Origin: 1-14-2-50-31-20 sp964617555
Lineage (GTDB): Bacteria; Bacteroidota; Ignavibacteria; Ignavibacteriales; Melioribacteraceae
Assembly (NCBI GenBank): GCA_964617555.1
Contig: CAZTYP010000033.1
Coordinates: forward strand, 10,231-74,230
DNA: 64,000 nt
Direction of reading: 5' to 3'
Below are positions 17,102-26,517 of this stretch, in pieces. The position numbers and the translations under genes were made by a program. The stretch's first letter is position 1. Each line of letters begins with the position of its first letter. The notes under the pieces are model-generated. The model did no database searches and was not told where the DNA came from. It was given only the letters and a program-made list of their open reading frames with translations.

Positions 17102-18442
17102 ATGAGTAAAATAAAAGAAGTAATTAAACGCAACGGGAAAATTGTTCCTTTTAACCCCGAAAGAATTTCCAATGCAATTTATCGTGCAGGTGTATCGGTA
17201 GAATGCCGAGATAAAGAAAAAGCAAACAAACTTGCCCAACAAGTTGTTAATGAACTTGAAGCTCGCAGTCAGGAAGGTTTTAAACCGAACATAGAAGAAA
17301 TTCAGGACGTTGTTGAAAAAGTTCTTATTAAAGCCGGCGAAACTGAAATTGCAAAAGCATATATACTTTACAGAAACGAACGTAACAAAAAACGAGAATC
17401 CAACGCCGAACAGGGAAGCCGCTGTGCCGAAAAAATTCCTTGGGAAAAAATTTGGCATATTTATGATTGGACTGTAGAAAACGATTTAAATACATTCGAA
17501 AAAATAAATAAGAAAATAGAAAACGGGAAATTTGCGGATATAGTAAAGGTTTCGGAAAAGCGATATGAAAAAGACCTTGATATTGCTGCAGATTTCATTT
17601 TACAACGAAGCGATAATTTAAAAATGGTTTTTATAAGCGGCCCCTCTTCCTCCGGCAAAACAACAACAACCATTAAACTGGAACAACGTTTAAAAAAACA
17701 CGGATTAAGTTTTGTAACGTTAAATGTTGATCATTATTTTTTTGATTTGGAATTACACCCTAAAGATGAATTCGGAGATTATGATTTTGAAACTCCCCAA
17801 GCCTTGGATTTACCTTTAATAAATGAACATCTGAAAAAACTAAGTGCGGGAGAAAAAGTATATATTCCTCATTACGATTTTAAACTGGGCAAACGAACAC
17901 TAAATCAAACTCCAATGCAAATAGAAAACAACGAAATAATTCTTATCGATTCGTTACACGGATTATATCCTCAATTTAGCGAAGGTATTGATGAAAAACT
18001 AAAATTCAAACTTTATCTTGAACCATTAATACAAATACGTGATGCCGACGGAAAATTTGTTCAATGGACAGATATTCGGTTAATGCGTCGTATGTTGCGC
18101 GATTCTGTACAACGGGCTTACAATCCTCAACAAACATTGGAACATTGGCATTATGTTCGTGCCAGCGAATTGCGCCATATTATTCCATACAGCAACCACG
18201 CCGATTATATTATAAGCAGCGGAATGCCTTACGAATTAGCTCTTTATCGTGATTTGCTTTTTGATAAATTCAAAGAATGGATTGAGCTATTTAAAGATAA
18301 TCCTTTAAAAGAAGACGCCTATTACCGGGCTGTAAGAACTTACAACATGCTTAAAGGAATTTTACCGGTGGCAGATGATTCTCCGGTTCCAAAAGATTCC
18401 GTATTGCGTGAGTTTATTGGCGGAAGTGTTTTTAAATATTAA
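17102..18442 (+). CDS. ATP-cone domain fused to uridine kinase-like P-loop kinase
   Basis: 446 residues. The first 95 form an ATP-cone (VIKRNGKIVPFNPERISNAI), the nucleotide-sensing domain known from ribonucleotide reductases and NrdR. A linker leads to a uridine kinase/phosphoribulokinase-type P-loop domain with GPSSSGKTT (180-188), a base/sugar-binding segment with NVDHYFFD, and an IDSLHGLYPQ Walker B-like stretch. The conserved arginines (RLMRRMLRDS) resemble the lid region of uridine kinases. It probably phosphorylates a nucleoside under allosteric control by ATP/dATP. The substrate is inferred only from the family. It follows the asparaginase with a 15-bp gap and ends at a bidirectional terminator. 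Confidence 0.88.
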   Translation: MSKIKEVIKRNGKIVPFNPERISNAIYRAGVSVECRDKEKANKLAQQVVNELEARSQEGFKPNIEEIQDVVEKVLIKAGETEIAKAYILYRNERNKKRESNAEQGSRCAEKIPWEKIWHIYDWTVENDLNTFEKINKKIENGKFADIVKVSEKRYEKDLDIAADFILQRSDNLKMVFISGPSSSGKTTTTIKLEQRLKKHGLSFVTLNVDHYFFDLELHPKDEFGDYDFETPQALDLPLINEHLKKLSAGEKVYIPHYDFKLGKRTLNQTPMQIENNEIILIDSLHGLYPQFSEGIDEKLKFKLYLEPLIQIRDADGKFVQWTDIRLMRRMLRDSVQRAYNPQQTLEHWHYVRASELRHIIPYSNHADYIISSGMPYELALYRDLLFDKFKEWIELFKDNPLKEDAYYRAVRTYNMLKGILPVADDSPVPKDSVLREFIGGSVFKY

Positions 18443-18471
18443 TTCTAAAACCCATTCCGGCTTTTAGGAAA

Positions 18472-18501
18472 ACGCCCTTATCCGTTTAAGAATAAGGGCG
18501 T
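18472..18501. terminator. Bidirectional terminator hairpin
   Basis: A perfect 10-bp stem (ACGCCCTTAT with ATAAGGGCGT) and a 10-nt loop between the convergent ATP-cone kinase and Ig-like lipoprotein genes. Confidence 0.75.
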
Positions 18502-18514
18502 ATTAAATCAATTT

Positions 18515-20170
18515 CTAATTTACAAAACCATCTATGGCAAGCGTGGCAATACCGTTTGGTCCGTTAACATTAATTAATATTGTTGCCGGTGCGTTATTGT
18601 TTTCATTGGGGTTAGAGTCCGTAATAACAAAATTGTACGTTAAATTTCCACTTTGAACATCAGGCATTGTTATGGCAATATCTCCTGCAACTCCGGCTTC
18701 TCCGGCCGTAGAAATAGAAACCGAAAAACTATTGCCGGAAGCTAACGGATGCCCGAATTCGTCTTGTACGGTATATGTAAAAGATTGTGAACCTCCGTTA
18801 GGAATATTAAATGAGTTTGGTGAAACGGAAACCGTAGGATATCCGGAGAATAATACACGCGTTTTTGCAGAAATAATCTCTTCCTTTTCATTAATTGTGC
18901 GTGCATGAATATAGAAAAAGCCGGGACCGTCTGTCGGATCGTTCGGCAAAGGATTCCCGGATAATAATGTTACATCGGCGGTGCCGGATTCTGTGGTTAA
19001 TGCCGACCCCTGAATTACAGCAGCATCAGAATAAAAATATACAACGGTCTTGGGTTTTACGGGGTTTGTATATTTATCTCCCACCAAAGCCGTTACTTTT
19101 ACCTTACCTGCTAATTTATGATAATAAGGATAATTAGCCAAATCTGTTCCGATAGAAAAATGAGTTAAGTCCGGAAGCCCGCCGTGAATAGCAATATTAA
19201 CGGGTTTGGAAACAATTTTTTCTCCTTTAAAATCAATTTCGGCAATTATTTGAACGGCTCCGGCAACAGTACCGCTGGTAAGATTAACCATCACCTGTCC
19301 GCTGGCATCTGTTTTTGCCGTTCCCGGAGCTAAAATTTCACCTCCACCCGGAGCTGCACCAAAGCGAAAATTAACAGTAACGGCATGTTCCAAATCTATG
19401 GGAATACCGCTGGAATCTTGCACTTCAAAAACGATTTTTGCCGTTTCCGGCGAACCGCTTTCGGTTACTCCTATTGCATCTAACGTTTGTGACACTATAA
19501 AAATTGAAGCAGGCTCACCGGCTATTGCATCAACCAAAGGCATAAGTTTTATTGCGGGCATATTTGTTACACTGCCGGATGTTGCTACAACCGTAGTTGT
19601 GTCTGCGGTATAACTTGCTTTAACTGTAATAACTTGTAATTCTTTTGTTCCGGTCATCGGAAATTTAACGGTAAAAGCCCCGTTATTATCTGTTGTTGCC
19701 GATGCCATGGCAAGCGAGGCTTGATAAAATCTTATTTCCGCACCTTCTAACGGATTGCCGAATTTAGCATCAATAACATTTCCTACTATAACAACCGAAT
19801 CCGCTGAAGTTGTTTGTGGAACAAGTTTAACCGAAAAATTTTGGGTGCCTGATTCTTTATCCACTTTAAAAAATTTGGAGTATGTATTATATCCCTCTTT
19901 TATTACCGAAAGTTCAAGTGTTTTATCACCCGTAATCGAAACAGAGGTTGAAAAAACCCCGGAATTGTTTGTGGTTGCAGCAGTCAATTCGGTTGTACCG
20001 TCCAAAACCCTTACTACCGCATAAGCAAGCGGAATGGAAGTTATGGAATCGGTAACCGCTCCTTTTATTGTAACAGTTGTTGCATCGGGAGAAGTAGGAT
20101 CCTGTTCATTAACCGAACATCCGGCAACAAATAGTGTAGCGACTAAAAAAACAAAAAATATTTTTTTCAT
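18515..20170 (-). CDS. Surface lipoprotein with carboxypeptidase-like and Ig-like repeats
   Basis: 551 residues with a clear lipoprotein signal (VAGC18). Two tandem CarboxypepD_reg-like domains follow (about 33-110 and 124-205), each with the pattern of a variable opening, (PLAYAVVRV or PLEGAEIRF), a DNxGxF turn and a final beta strand. Then come bacterial Ig-like (Big-1 type) modules: 215-330 with VNLTSGTVAG, 335-440 and 445-551. These folds usually form extended, non-catalytic stalks on the cell surface. No catalytic motif is visible, so adhesion or a structural role is only an inference. It is convergent with the ATP-cone kinase gene. Confidence 0.82.
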   Translation of the reverse strand: MKKIFFVFLVATLFVAGCSVNEQDPTSPDATTVTIKGAVTDSITSIPLAYAVVRVLDGTTELTAATTNNSGVFSTSVSITGDKTLELSVIKEGYNTYSKFFKVDKESGTQNFSVKLVPQTTSADSVVIVGNVIDAKFGNPLEGAEIRFYQASLAMASATTDNNGAFTVKFPMTGTKELQVITVKASYTADTTTVVATSGSVTNMPAIKLMPLVDAIAGEPASIFIVSQTLDAIGVTESGSPETAKIVFEVQDSSGIPIDLEHAVTVNFRFGAAPGGGEILAPGTAKTDASGQVMVNLTSGTVAGAVQIIAEIDFKGEKIVSKPVNIAIHGGLPDLTHFSIGTDLANYPYYHKLAGKVKVTALVGDKYTNPVKPKTVVYFYSDAAVIQGSALTTESGTADVTLLSGNPLPNDPTDGPGFFYIHARTINEKEEIISAKTRVLFSGYPTVSVSPNSFNIPNGGSQSFTYTVQDEFGHPLASGNSFSVSISTAGEAGVAGDIAITMPDVQSGNLTYNFVITDSNPNENNNAPATILINVNGPNGIATLAIDGFVN

Positions 20171-20315
20171 TTTATTCCCATATAATTATAATTTTTATTT
20201 ACTAAAAAAAATTTTTTCAAAAAGAAATTAGCAATTTGATTTAAGTTATTCAACAATCTATTTTTATCTTCAAACAAAAAAATACACTTAAAGATTATAA
20301 CAAAACAAAAATTGT

Positions 20316-20331
20316 GCCTTAGTAAAAAGGC
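20316..20331 (-). terminator. Weak terminator candidate after the tricorn gene
   Basis: A 5-bp stem (GCCTT/AAGGC) with a loop of 6 nt, followed on the minus strand by a short T-run, about 90 bp past the tricorn stop. The rest of 20171-20420 is AT-rich with no gene. Confidence 0.35.
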
Positions 20332-20420
20332 GTTTTTCAACAAAAACAAAAAAAAACAAAGTAATTTTTACATTTAAATCGATAATATTACCGATAAATT
20401 GTTTTTTTATAATCCTAGAA

Positions 20421-23400
20421 CTATTTATTATTAATTTCTTTTTTTAACTCTTCAACGGCACGTTTTAACTGTAAATCGTTACCCGTTATTTTTGCATCGG
20501 GCGGATTTTCAACAATAATATTCGGAATTGCCGGAACAAAATCCATATCCGTATTATCAGCTTTTACAAACCATCCGCGGAAAGGCATTCTTATCGTAGA
20601 GCCGTCGATTAATTTTTTTGAACCGGTGGAAATAACCGCACCGAATGTGGGAACGCCTATTAGTTTTCCTATTCCCAAATTTTTATATGCATGCGAAAAA
20701 ATTTCCGCATTGGAATAACTGTTTTGATTACAGAGAGCTATAGAGGGCTTTGTCCATGCGGCATACGGAAGACGCTCACCGATTGGATAATATTCTCTAA
20801 AGTTTTTCTTCTCTTTTTCAAGATTATCGGCAGCCCCTCGAGGAATTGTATATGCATGTTGTTTATAATTAAGCACGGTCATTAAATAATCCGTAATCCA
20901 TCCCCCTCCGTTAAAACGAACATCTATTATAATTGCATCTTTTCCTGTTCCTATTGCTGTAAATTCACGTTCAAATTTTTCGAAGTTTTCCCAACCCATT
21001 CCTTGAATATGCAAATAACCGAATTTCCCGTTCGACCATTTATCCACAAGTTTTCTGTTTTGCTCAACCCACTCGTTATAAAGTTGTTTTTTTAAATCGG
21101 CAGTAGGACGAATAACAATTTCTTTCTCTTTCCCGTTTCGCTTAATGCCGAGTAGTGTTTTTTCCTTTGCCGTATTAACAAGTAATGCATAAATATTTAC
21201 ATCCTCAGTAATCTCAATACCGTTAACGCTTTTTATTATATCACCTTTTTTTAATTTGCTTTGTATTCTATCGGCAGGAGATTTGGGTATAACGTGAACA
21301 ACAATTAATTCATCTCCCTCTTTTTTTAATTCAACGCCAAGCAATCCGGTTGTTTCTTTTTGCAGTTCTGCTCTTTTATTTGCATATTTCATTCCCATAT
21401 GACTTGCATTCATTTCTCCAAGCATCATATTATACATATCCTGAAAATCCTTTTGTGTAGAAGCTTTTAAGCACATTGGCTCGTAAATTTCTTTAACGGC
21501 TTGCCAATCCACACCGTGGAAATGAGGGTCGTAAAATCCGTCGCGTAATGCACGCCAACTTTCTTCGAAAATTTGTTTTCGTTCTCGTACAAAATCGATT
21601 TTTATTTTTGCCTTAACAGGAAGCATTTCTATTTTTTTTGTTTTCAATCCAAATCTTCCGAGTCTTCCTTTTTTCAACAAATATATGTTTTTATATTCAC
21701 AGTCCGGAGAAAGGGCTTGTGGAGATTGCCCCCCTTTTGTTAACGGCTGAATTTGTGTTTTGTCATATTTGATACTTAATAAATCGGTTCCTTTGCCGGT
21801 TATGTTTTTTGCGGTAAAATAGAGTGTTTTCCCGTCTCTTGAAAAAACGGGATTTTCTTCGTCCCCCGGCATAGCGGTTAAACGGACTAATCGGTTGTGG
21901 ATATTTTCCGTGTCTATTTTAATAGGTTTAATTTTTGCGGATTTTTTCTTTTTGCTTTTCTTTTTTGGTTGTATGTTTTCGTCCGGATAGTCCCAATCTT
22001 CTTTTGTTTTTTCCCAATCTTCTTCCCGCAACCAAGCAAACCAAATATCTTTATCCGTTTTACCTCTTAACGAAATAAAAGCGAGCTTTGAACCATCCGG
22101 AGACCAAACCGGCGAATAATCTCCCCGCGGATGCATACTTACGTTTATCGGTTTTATGTTGTTATCTACCGGATGTATATATACTTCGTCGTTAAAATAT
22201 AAATCACTTAACGAGTATGCCAGCCAGCGGCTGTCAGGCGACCATGATATGCCTTCCGGTTCTGCCCATCCTTTTAACAAAATTTCGTGATTACTTAACT
22301 TTCCGTCGGAGGCAATGTTTGCACAAATAAGTTTTCCGCGCCCCGCTTTATAAACAATCTTTTTTCCGTCCGGAGAAATTATCGGATTGCTTTCATCTTC
22401 TTCGGTATCGGTAAGTTTTTTAATTTTATGTTTTAAACTTTTAAATAAATCTCCTTGATTTTTATCGGCTGACGAAAGAGCATACAGGTCGTATTCTCCT
22501 TCTCTATCGGAAACAAAAATCAAAGTTGTATCGTTTATCCACGCAACATCTTTATCGCGAAAAGGGTTGTTTGTTAAATTAATCGTAAGATTTTTCTTTT
22601 TGTTATTTTCGGTTATAAAAATTTCGCCTCTTATAACAACGGCAGAATATTTTCCGTTTGGGGAAACGGCATATTCAGTTATTTCGTTAGTATATGTTTT
22701 TTGAACAACCGGATCAAAACGATAATCGGAAGCAATTTTAATATCTACTTTTTCTGTTTTTCCGGTTGCGGTTTTAACTGTATAAATATCGGTTCCGCGT
22801 GTTATAACCAATGTTGATGCATCTTTGCTAATATTTAAAAACCGCGGAGTTAAATTTTCAAAATCCGTAATCTGCTCCGTAGTATTTGTTGTTTTGCCTT
22901 CGGAGGTTACCGTTGTTTTATAAATATTATATTTTCCGTTACGAGCACTTAAAAAATAAAGAGTGTTGTTGCCCGCCCAACGTGGAAAAACGTCATGTGT
23001 TTTGTTGTTTGTAATTCTGTTATATTTTTTTGTTTCTATATTGTAAATCCATATTTCAAAATCGGCGGACCCTTTATATTTTTCTCTTTGAATTCTTCCC
23101 CATCCCCGTACAAAGGCAATCAATTTTCCGTTGGGAGATTTAACAGCCATATTTCCAACTGCATTAAGCAAACGCATTGGTGTTCCACCCTCGATGTTTA
23201 CAACACCCAATTCGTTATCCCATTCCACTTGACGAAATAATCTGCTTGTTGCAAAAAGAAGTTCATTACCGGAAAAATCGGTAATAATATCGTTTGCGGA
23301 GTGATAGGTTAAACGTTTGGGAATGCCTCCTTTTGCCGGCATTACAAATAAATCATAATTTCCGTAACGATTACTCGAAAAGGCGATTCGACTATCATCA

Positions 23401-23618
23401 CCGCTCCAATACGGATAACCGTCATATGCTTCGTGAATGGTTAATCTTGTTGCTTCTCCTCCGGTTGAAGCAACCGTCCAAATATCCCCTTGAAACGAAA
23501 AGGCAATTTGTGTGCCGTTGCTATTTAACGCAGGATATCTTACAAATGGAGAATCTTCGGCAAAATTATTAATAATTGCAGATGAAACAAGGATGAGTGT
23601 GAGGAATATTTTTTTCAT
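20421..23618 (-). CDS. Tricorn-family S41 protease, exported
   Basis: 1065 residues with a signal peptide (about 1-20, ending NFA). The N-terminal two-thirds is a TolB/WD40-like beta-propeller region rich in GxxIAFxS and SPDGKK/SPDSRWLAYS repeats, as in tricorn protease, where propellers gate the peptide. Then come a lysine-rich insert (about 553-567), a tricorn C1 domain, a PDZ-like domain (about 755-830) and an S41 peptidase core with the nucleophile Ser969 in NQNSYSNAEIF. It would degrade peptides in the periplasm. An AAGGA site precedes the ATG. No other peptidase gene is adjacent. Confidence 0.92.
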   Translation of the reverse strand: MKKIFLTLILVSSAIINNFAEDSPFVRYPALNSNGTQIAFSFQGDIWTVASTGGEATRLTIHEAYDGYPYWSGDDSRIAFSSNRYGNYDLFVMPAKGGIPKRLTYHSANDIITDFSGNELLFATSRLFRQVEWDNELGVVNIEGGTPMRLLNAVGNMAVKSPNGKLIAFVRGWGRIQREKYKGSADFEIWIYNIETKKYNRITNNKTHDVFPRWAGNNTLYFLSARNGKYNIYKTTVTSEGKTTNTTEQITDFENLTPRFLNISKDASTLVITRGTDIYTVKTATGKTEKVDIKIASDYRFDPVVQKTYTNEITEYAVSPNGKYSAVVIRGEIFITENNKKKNLTINLTNNPFRDKDVAWINDTTLIFVSDREGEYDLYALSSADKNQGDLFKSLKHKIKKLTDTEEDESNPIISPDGKKIVYKAGRGKLICANIASDGKLSNHEILLKGWAEPEGISWSPDSRWLAYSLSDLYFNDEVYIHPVDNNIKPINVSMHPRGDYSPVWSPDGSKLAFISLRGKTDKDIWFAWLREEDWEKTKEDWDYPDENIQPKKKSKKKKSAKIKPIKIDTENIHNRLVRLTAMPGDEENPVFSRDGKTLYFTAKNITGKGTDLLSIKYDKTQIQPLTKGGQSPQALSPDCEYKNIYLLKKGRLGRFGLKTKKIEMLPVKAKIKIDFVRERKQIFEESWRALRDGFYDPHFHGVDWQAVKEIYEPMCLKASTQKDFQDMYNMMLGEMNASHMGMKYANKRAELQKETTGLLGVELKKEGDELIVVHVIPKSPADRIQSKLKKGDIIKSVNGIEITEDVNIYALLVNTAKEKTLLGIKRNGKEKEIVIRPTADLKKQLYNEWVEQNRKLVDKWSNGKFGYLHIQGMGWENFEKFEREFTAIGTGKDAIIIDVRFNGGGWITDYLMTVLNYKQHAYTIPRGAADNLEKEKKNFREYYPIGERLPYAAWTKPSIALCNQNSYSNAEIFSHAYKNLGIGKLIGVPTFGAVISTGSKKLIDGSTIRMPFRGWFVKADNTDMDFVPAIPNIIVENPPDAKITGNDLQLKRAVEELKKEINNK

Positions 23619-23795
23619 ATTAAAAATCCTTAATTAAAATTATTATATCGTTTTTTGTGTGGAATTTTATTCAATTTCGGAAAAACAACATCTTTTATCA
23701 AATTCATATTATTACGTTTTTTTTCTTATTGTTTGTTGTAAGCGTTTAATCTTTACTCTGCTTTTTCATAAATGTCGCAGAATTATATTTTAAAT

Positions 23796-24311
23796 TCAAT
23801 TAACTTTTCTGTAATCTGCAATAAATTCATCAAGTAATCTTGCTAAAGAGATTTTTATTTCCAAATCCAAATCTTCTTTTGTGCTAAACCCCACGTCGTC
23901 CCGTTCCCAAGTAATAGCCCCGTAAAAAATTCTTTTATTACGTTGCAAAACGGCATCTTGAATAAATCTGAGAATTACCGAATAAGCATAATACCCGCTT
24001 TTTTCCTTTTCGTCAACATTAATCGACACCTCTATCGTCGGTGTTCCTTTTAACCCCCTTGCGTCGGAAAAACTTACTGTTTTAATTCCCGCATGTTTAA
24101 GTTGATTCTTTACAAATTTTTCAATTATCGCTTCGTTTAATTTTGTATTCCATTTATCTCCCTCAAATTCCCAAACATATACGCCGAATTTATTTAATTT
24201 TGAAATTGCCTTTAGTTGCTCCATTTCAAATTTATCAACTGTTTGTGCATATAACGACGATGCAAAAATCAAAAATAGAATTATTCCTCTTGAAAGTATT
24301 CCGTTCTTCAA
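23796..24311 (-). CDS. Uncharacterised exported protein
   Basis: 171 residues with a signal peptide (residues 1-22, ending LYA). I recognise no family. The mature part has a mixed alpha/beta look with LKHAGIKTVSF, TIEVSINVDEKEKSGYYAYSV and a C-terminal helix (LEIKISLARLLDEFIADYRKVN, shortened here in meaning only: a helical end). The TPTIEVSINV stretch followed by RNKRIFYGAITWE resembles small periplasmic or outer-membrane-associated proteins that dominate Bacteroidota genomes, but there is no hit I can name. It is divergent from the RNA methyltransferase with about 80 bp between them. Confidence 0.7.
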   Translation of the reverse strand: MKNGILSRGIILFLIFASSLYAQTVDKFEMEQLKAISKLNKFGVYVWEFEGDKWNTKLNEAIIEKFVKNQLKHAGIKTVSFSDARGLKGTPTIEVSINVDEKEKSGYYAYSVILRFIQDAVLQRNKRIFYGAITWERDDVGFSTKEDLDLEIKISLARLLDEFIADYRKVN

Positions 24312-24393
24312 ATTAAACTCCGATAATAATTGTAAATATGAAAATAAATAACTATTTACAATTTACGGTTTTTAAAAATTTTTGTTTGGAATA

Positions 24394-25566
24394 ATGCAAC
24401 GAAAAAAAGAAAATTTTGAAATGACAGCAAAAACATTTTTCGGTTTGGAAAATGTGCTTGCCGACGAACTTAAAAACATTGGAGCAAAACAAATTGTTAT
24501 ACATAACCGCGCCGTTAGTTTTTTCGGCAATCAAGAAACAATGTATAAAGCCAATTATTGTTTAAGAACCGCTTTGCGAATTTTAAAACCGATTTTAAAA
24601 TTTAGAACCAATTCCCCAAAAACTCTCTATCGCGTAGTTAAAAATTACGAGTGGGAAAAACTCTTTTCTCTTAATGAAACCTTTGCCATAGATACGGTTG
24701 TAAAATCGGAATATTTTAAACACAGTAAATTTGTGGCATTAAAAGTAAAAGATGCCATTGTCGATCGCTTTCGCGAAAAATTTAGCGACCGCCCGAGTGT
24801 TGATGTTGACAATCCCGTTATAAGAATTAACGTTCATATTTTTAATAACAGCTGTACAATATCTTTGGATAGTTCCGGCGATTCGCTGCACAAACGGGGT
24901 TACCGCACCGCAAAAACTCCTGCTCCGTTAAACGAAGTTCTTGCAGCCGGAATGATTTTACTCAGCGAGTGGAACAAGAATTCGGAATTTATAGACGGTA
25001 TGTGCGGCTCGGGTACTCTTCCGATTGAAGCGGCTTGGATTGCGTTAAACATTCCTCCCGGATTTTTACGTGATAATTACGGTTTTACAAAATGGAAAAA
25101 TTTCGATTTGAATTTATGGAGAAAAGTTAAAGCATCCGTAAAAATAAAATCCGTTTTGGATTTTAAAATTGTTGCTTCCGATAAATCTCCTTCGGCAATT
25201 GAAGCCGCTGCACGCAATATAAAGAGTGCTAAATTATTAAAACATATTAAGTTGGAAAAAAAAGATTTTTCCGAACAAAAATCACTTGCGGGAAAAGGGA
25301 TAATTATTCTTAATCCGCCATACGGAGAACGGTTACGTGAAAACAATATTAATTTATTATACAGCGAAATAGGGGATTCGTTTAAGAACCATTTTCCCGG
25401 ATTTACCGCATGGGTATTTAGTGCCAATAAAGATGCAATAAAAAACATTGGGTTAAAAACTTCCAAAAGGCTTACTTTATTCAACGGTGCTTTAGAATGT
25501 AAATTTCATAAATATGAACTATATTCCGGCTCCAAAAAGAAAAGAGAGATTAAACCAACTCATTAA
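24394..25566 (+). CDS. THUMP-domain class I RNA methyltransferase, RlmL-like
   Basis: About 390 residues. An N-terminal ferredoxin-like/THUMP region (about 10-155) binds RNA; the methyltransferase domain follows with SAM motif DGMCGSGTLPIEAAW and catalytic NPPYGERL, the N2-guanine methyltransferase signature. The family modifies 23S rRNA guanine (RlmL-like, m2G2445 in E. coli). I chose ATG at 24394; TTG twelve bases upstream or ATG at 24421 are alternatives, and no strong Shine-Dalgarno decides. The 3' end overlaps the convergent FabK/NMO-like gene by 17 bases. Confidence 0.9.
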   Translation: MQRKKENFEMTAKTFFGLENVLADELKNIGAKQIVIHNRAVSFFGNQETMYKANYCLRTALRILKPILKFRTNSPKTLYRVVKNYEWEKLFSLNETFAIDTVVKSEYFKHSKFVALKVKDAIVDRFREKFSDRPSVDVDNPVIRINVHIFNNSCTISLDSSGDSLHKRGYRTAKTPAPLNEVLAAGMILLSEWNKNSEFIDGMCGSGTLPIEAAWIALNIPPGFLRDNYGFTKWKNFDLNLWRKVKASVKIKSVLDFKIVASDKSPSAIEAAARNIKSAKLLKHIKLEKKDFSEQKSLAGKGIIILNPPYGERLRENNINLLYSEIGDSFKNHFPGFTAWVFSANKDAIKNIGLKTSKRLTLFNGALECKFHKYELYSGSKKKREIKPTH

Positions 25567-26458
25567 AAATTTCTTTTACGGATTTTAATTTATCTATTTT
25601 TTCCGCTCCTACGCCCGCTTCCAAGAGTCCGTTTACAATATCACCTTCAAAAATTCCCAAACGTTCTCTCTTTTTTCCCAACAGTTTTGTTAATTCTTCC
25701 AATGTTCCGTCTGTTTTTTCCAAAGCAATTACTCTTTCGGCAAAAGGATTTTTTATTGCCCGTATTAATCCTATTTTTTTTAGCAATAAAACGGTATCTC
25801 CGTTTTGCGCGGAAAGGATTGCTTTTTTATAATTTTCGTGTGCCGAAGACTCTTTACTTACGGCAAAAAGAGTTCCTATTTGTACCCCTTCGGCACCAAG
25901 CAAAAAAACTTTTTCAACATCTTTTTTATTTACAATTCCTCCTGCGGCAATAACCGGTATATTTAAATTTACCGATAGCTCTTTAACCAATTCCGTTACG
26001 GGAATTTCGTCCGCTCCGTTATGCCCGCCGGCTTCCACACCTTCACCAACAACCGCATCACATCCAACGGATTCCGCTTTTAATCCTTGTTTTAAATTGG
26101 AAACAACATGCACCACCGTAATATTATTTTTTTTAAGTTTACCTATAAATTTACCGGGGTTTCCTGCAGAAGTAAAAACAATTTTAATTTTTTCATCAAT
26201 AATCGTATTAATGATATTTTCCGCATCCTCTCTTAATAAAGGGACATTTACCCCGAAAGGATTTGTTGTTGCCGTTTTACATTTGCGAATATGCTTTTTA
26301 AGCATTTCCGGTTTCATAGAACCGGCTCCTATTAAGCCCAATCCCCCGCAATTAGAAACAGCTGAAACCAGTCTCCATCCCGAAACCCAAACCATTCCTC
26401 CTTGAATAACGGGATAATTAATATTAAACAACTTTGTAATTTTATTTTCATTTTTCAT
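25550..26458 (-). CDS. NMO/FabK-type flavin oxidoreductase
   Basis: 302 residues of the 2-nitropropane dioxygenase fold (TIM barrel binding FMN). Landmarks: VIQGGMVWVSG near the start, GGLGLIGAG, GFNV-like PFGVNV, GEGVEAGGHNG with the conserved His, IPVIAAGGI and GAEGVQIGT for the phosphate site. Nitronate monooxygenase and FabK (enoyl-ACP reductase II) cannot be separated with confidence; the MVWVSG N-terminus and GGHNG fit FabK well. If FabK, it would catalyse the last step of fatty-acid elongation. The stop overlaps the end of the methyltransferase gene on the opposite strand. Confidence 0.87.
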   Translation of the reverse strand: MKNENKITKLFNINYPVIQGGMVWVSGWRLVSAVSNCGGLGLIGAGSMKPEMLKKHIRKCKTATTNPFGVNVPLLREDAENIINTIIDEKIKIVFTSAGNPGKFIGKLKKNNITVVHVVSNLKQGLKAESVGCDAVVGEGVEAGGHNGADEIPVTELVKELSVNLNIPVIAAGGIVNKKDVEKVFLLGAEGVQIGTLFAVSKESSAHENYKKAILSAQNGDTVLLLKKIGLIRAIKNPFAERVIALEKTDGTLEELTKLLGKKRERLGIFEGDIVNGLLEAGVGAEKIDKLKSVKEIFNELV

Positions 26459-26517
26459 AAGATATTTAAAGTAATAATTCTAATTATAAAATTTATTAAA
26501 CAAAATCTTTACCTTTT

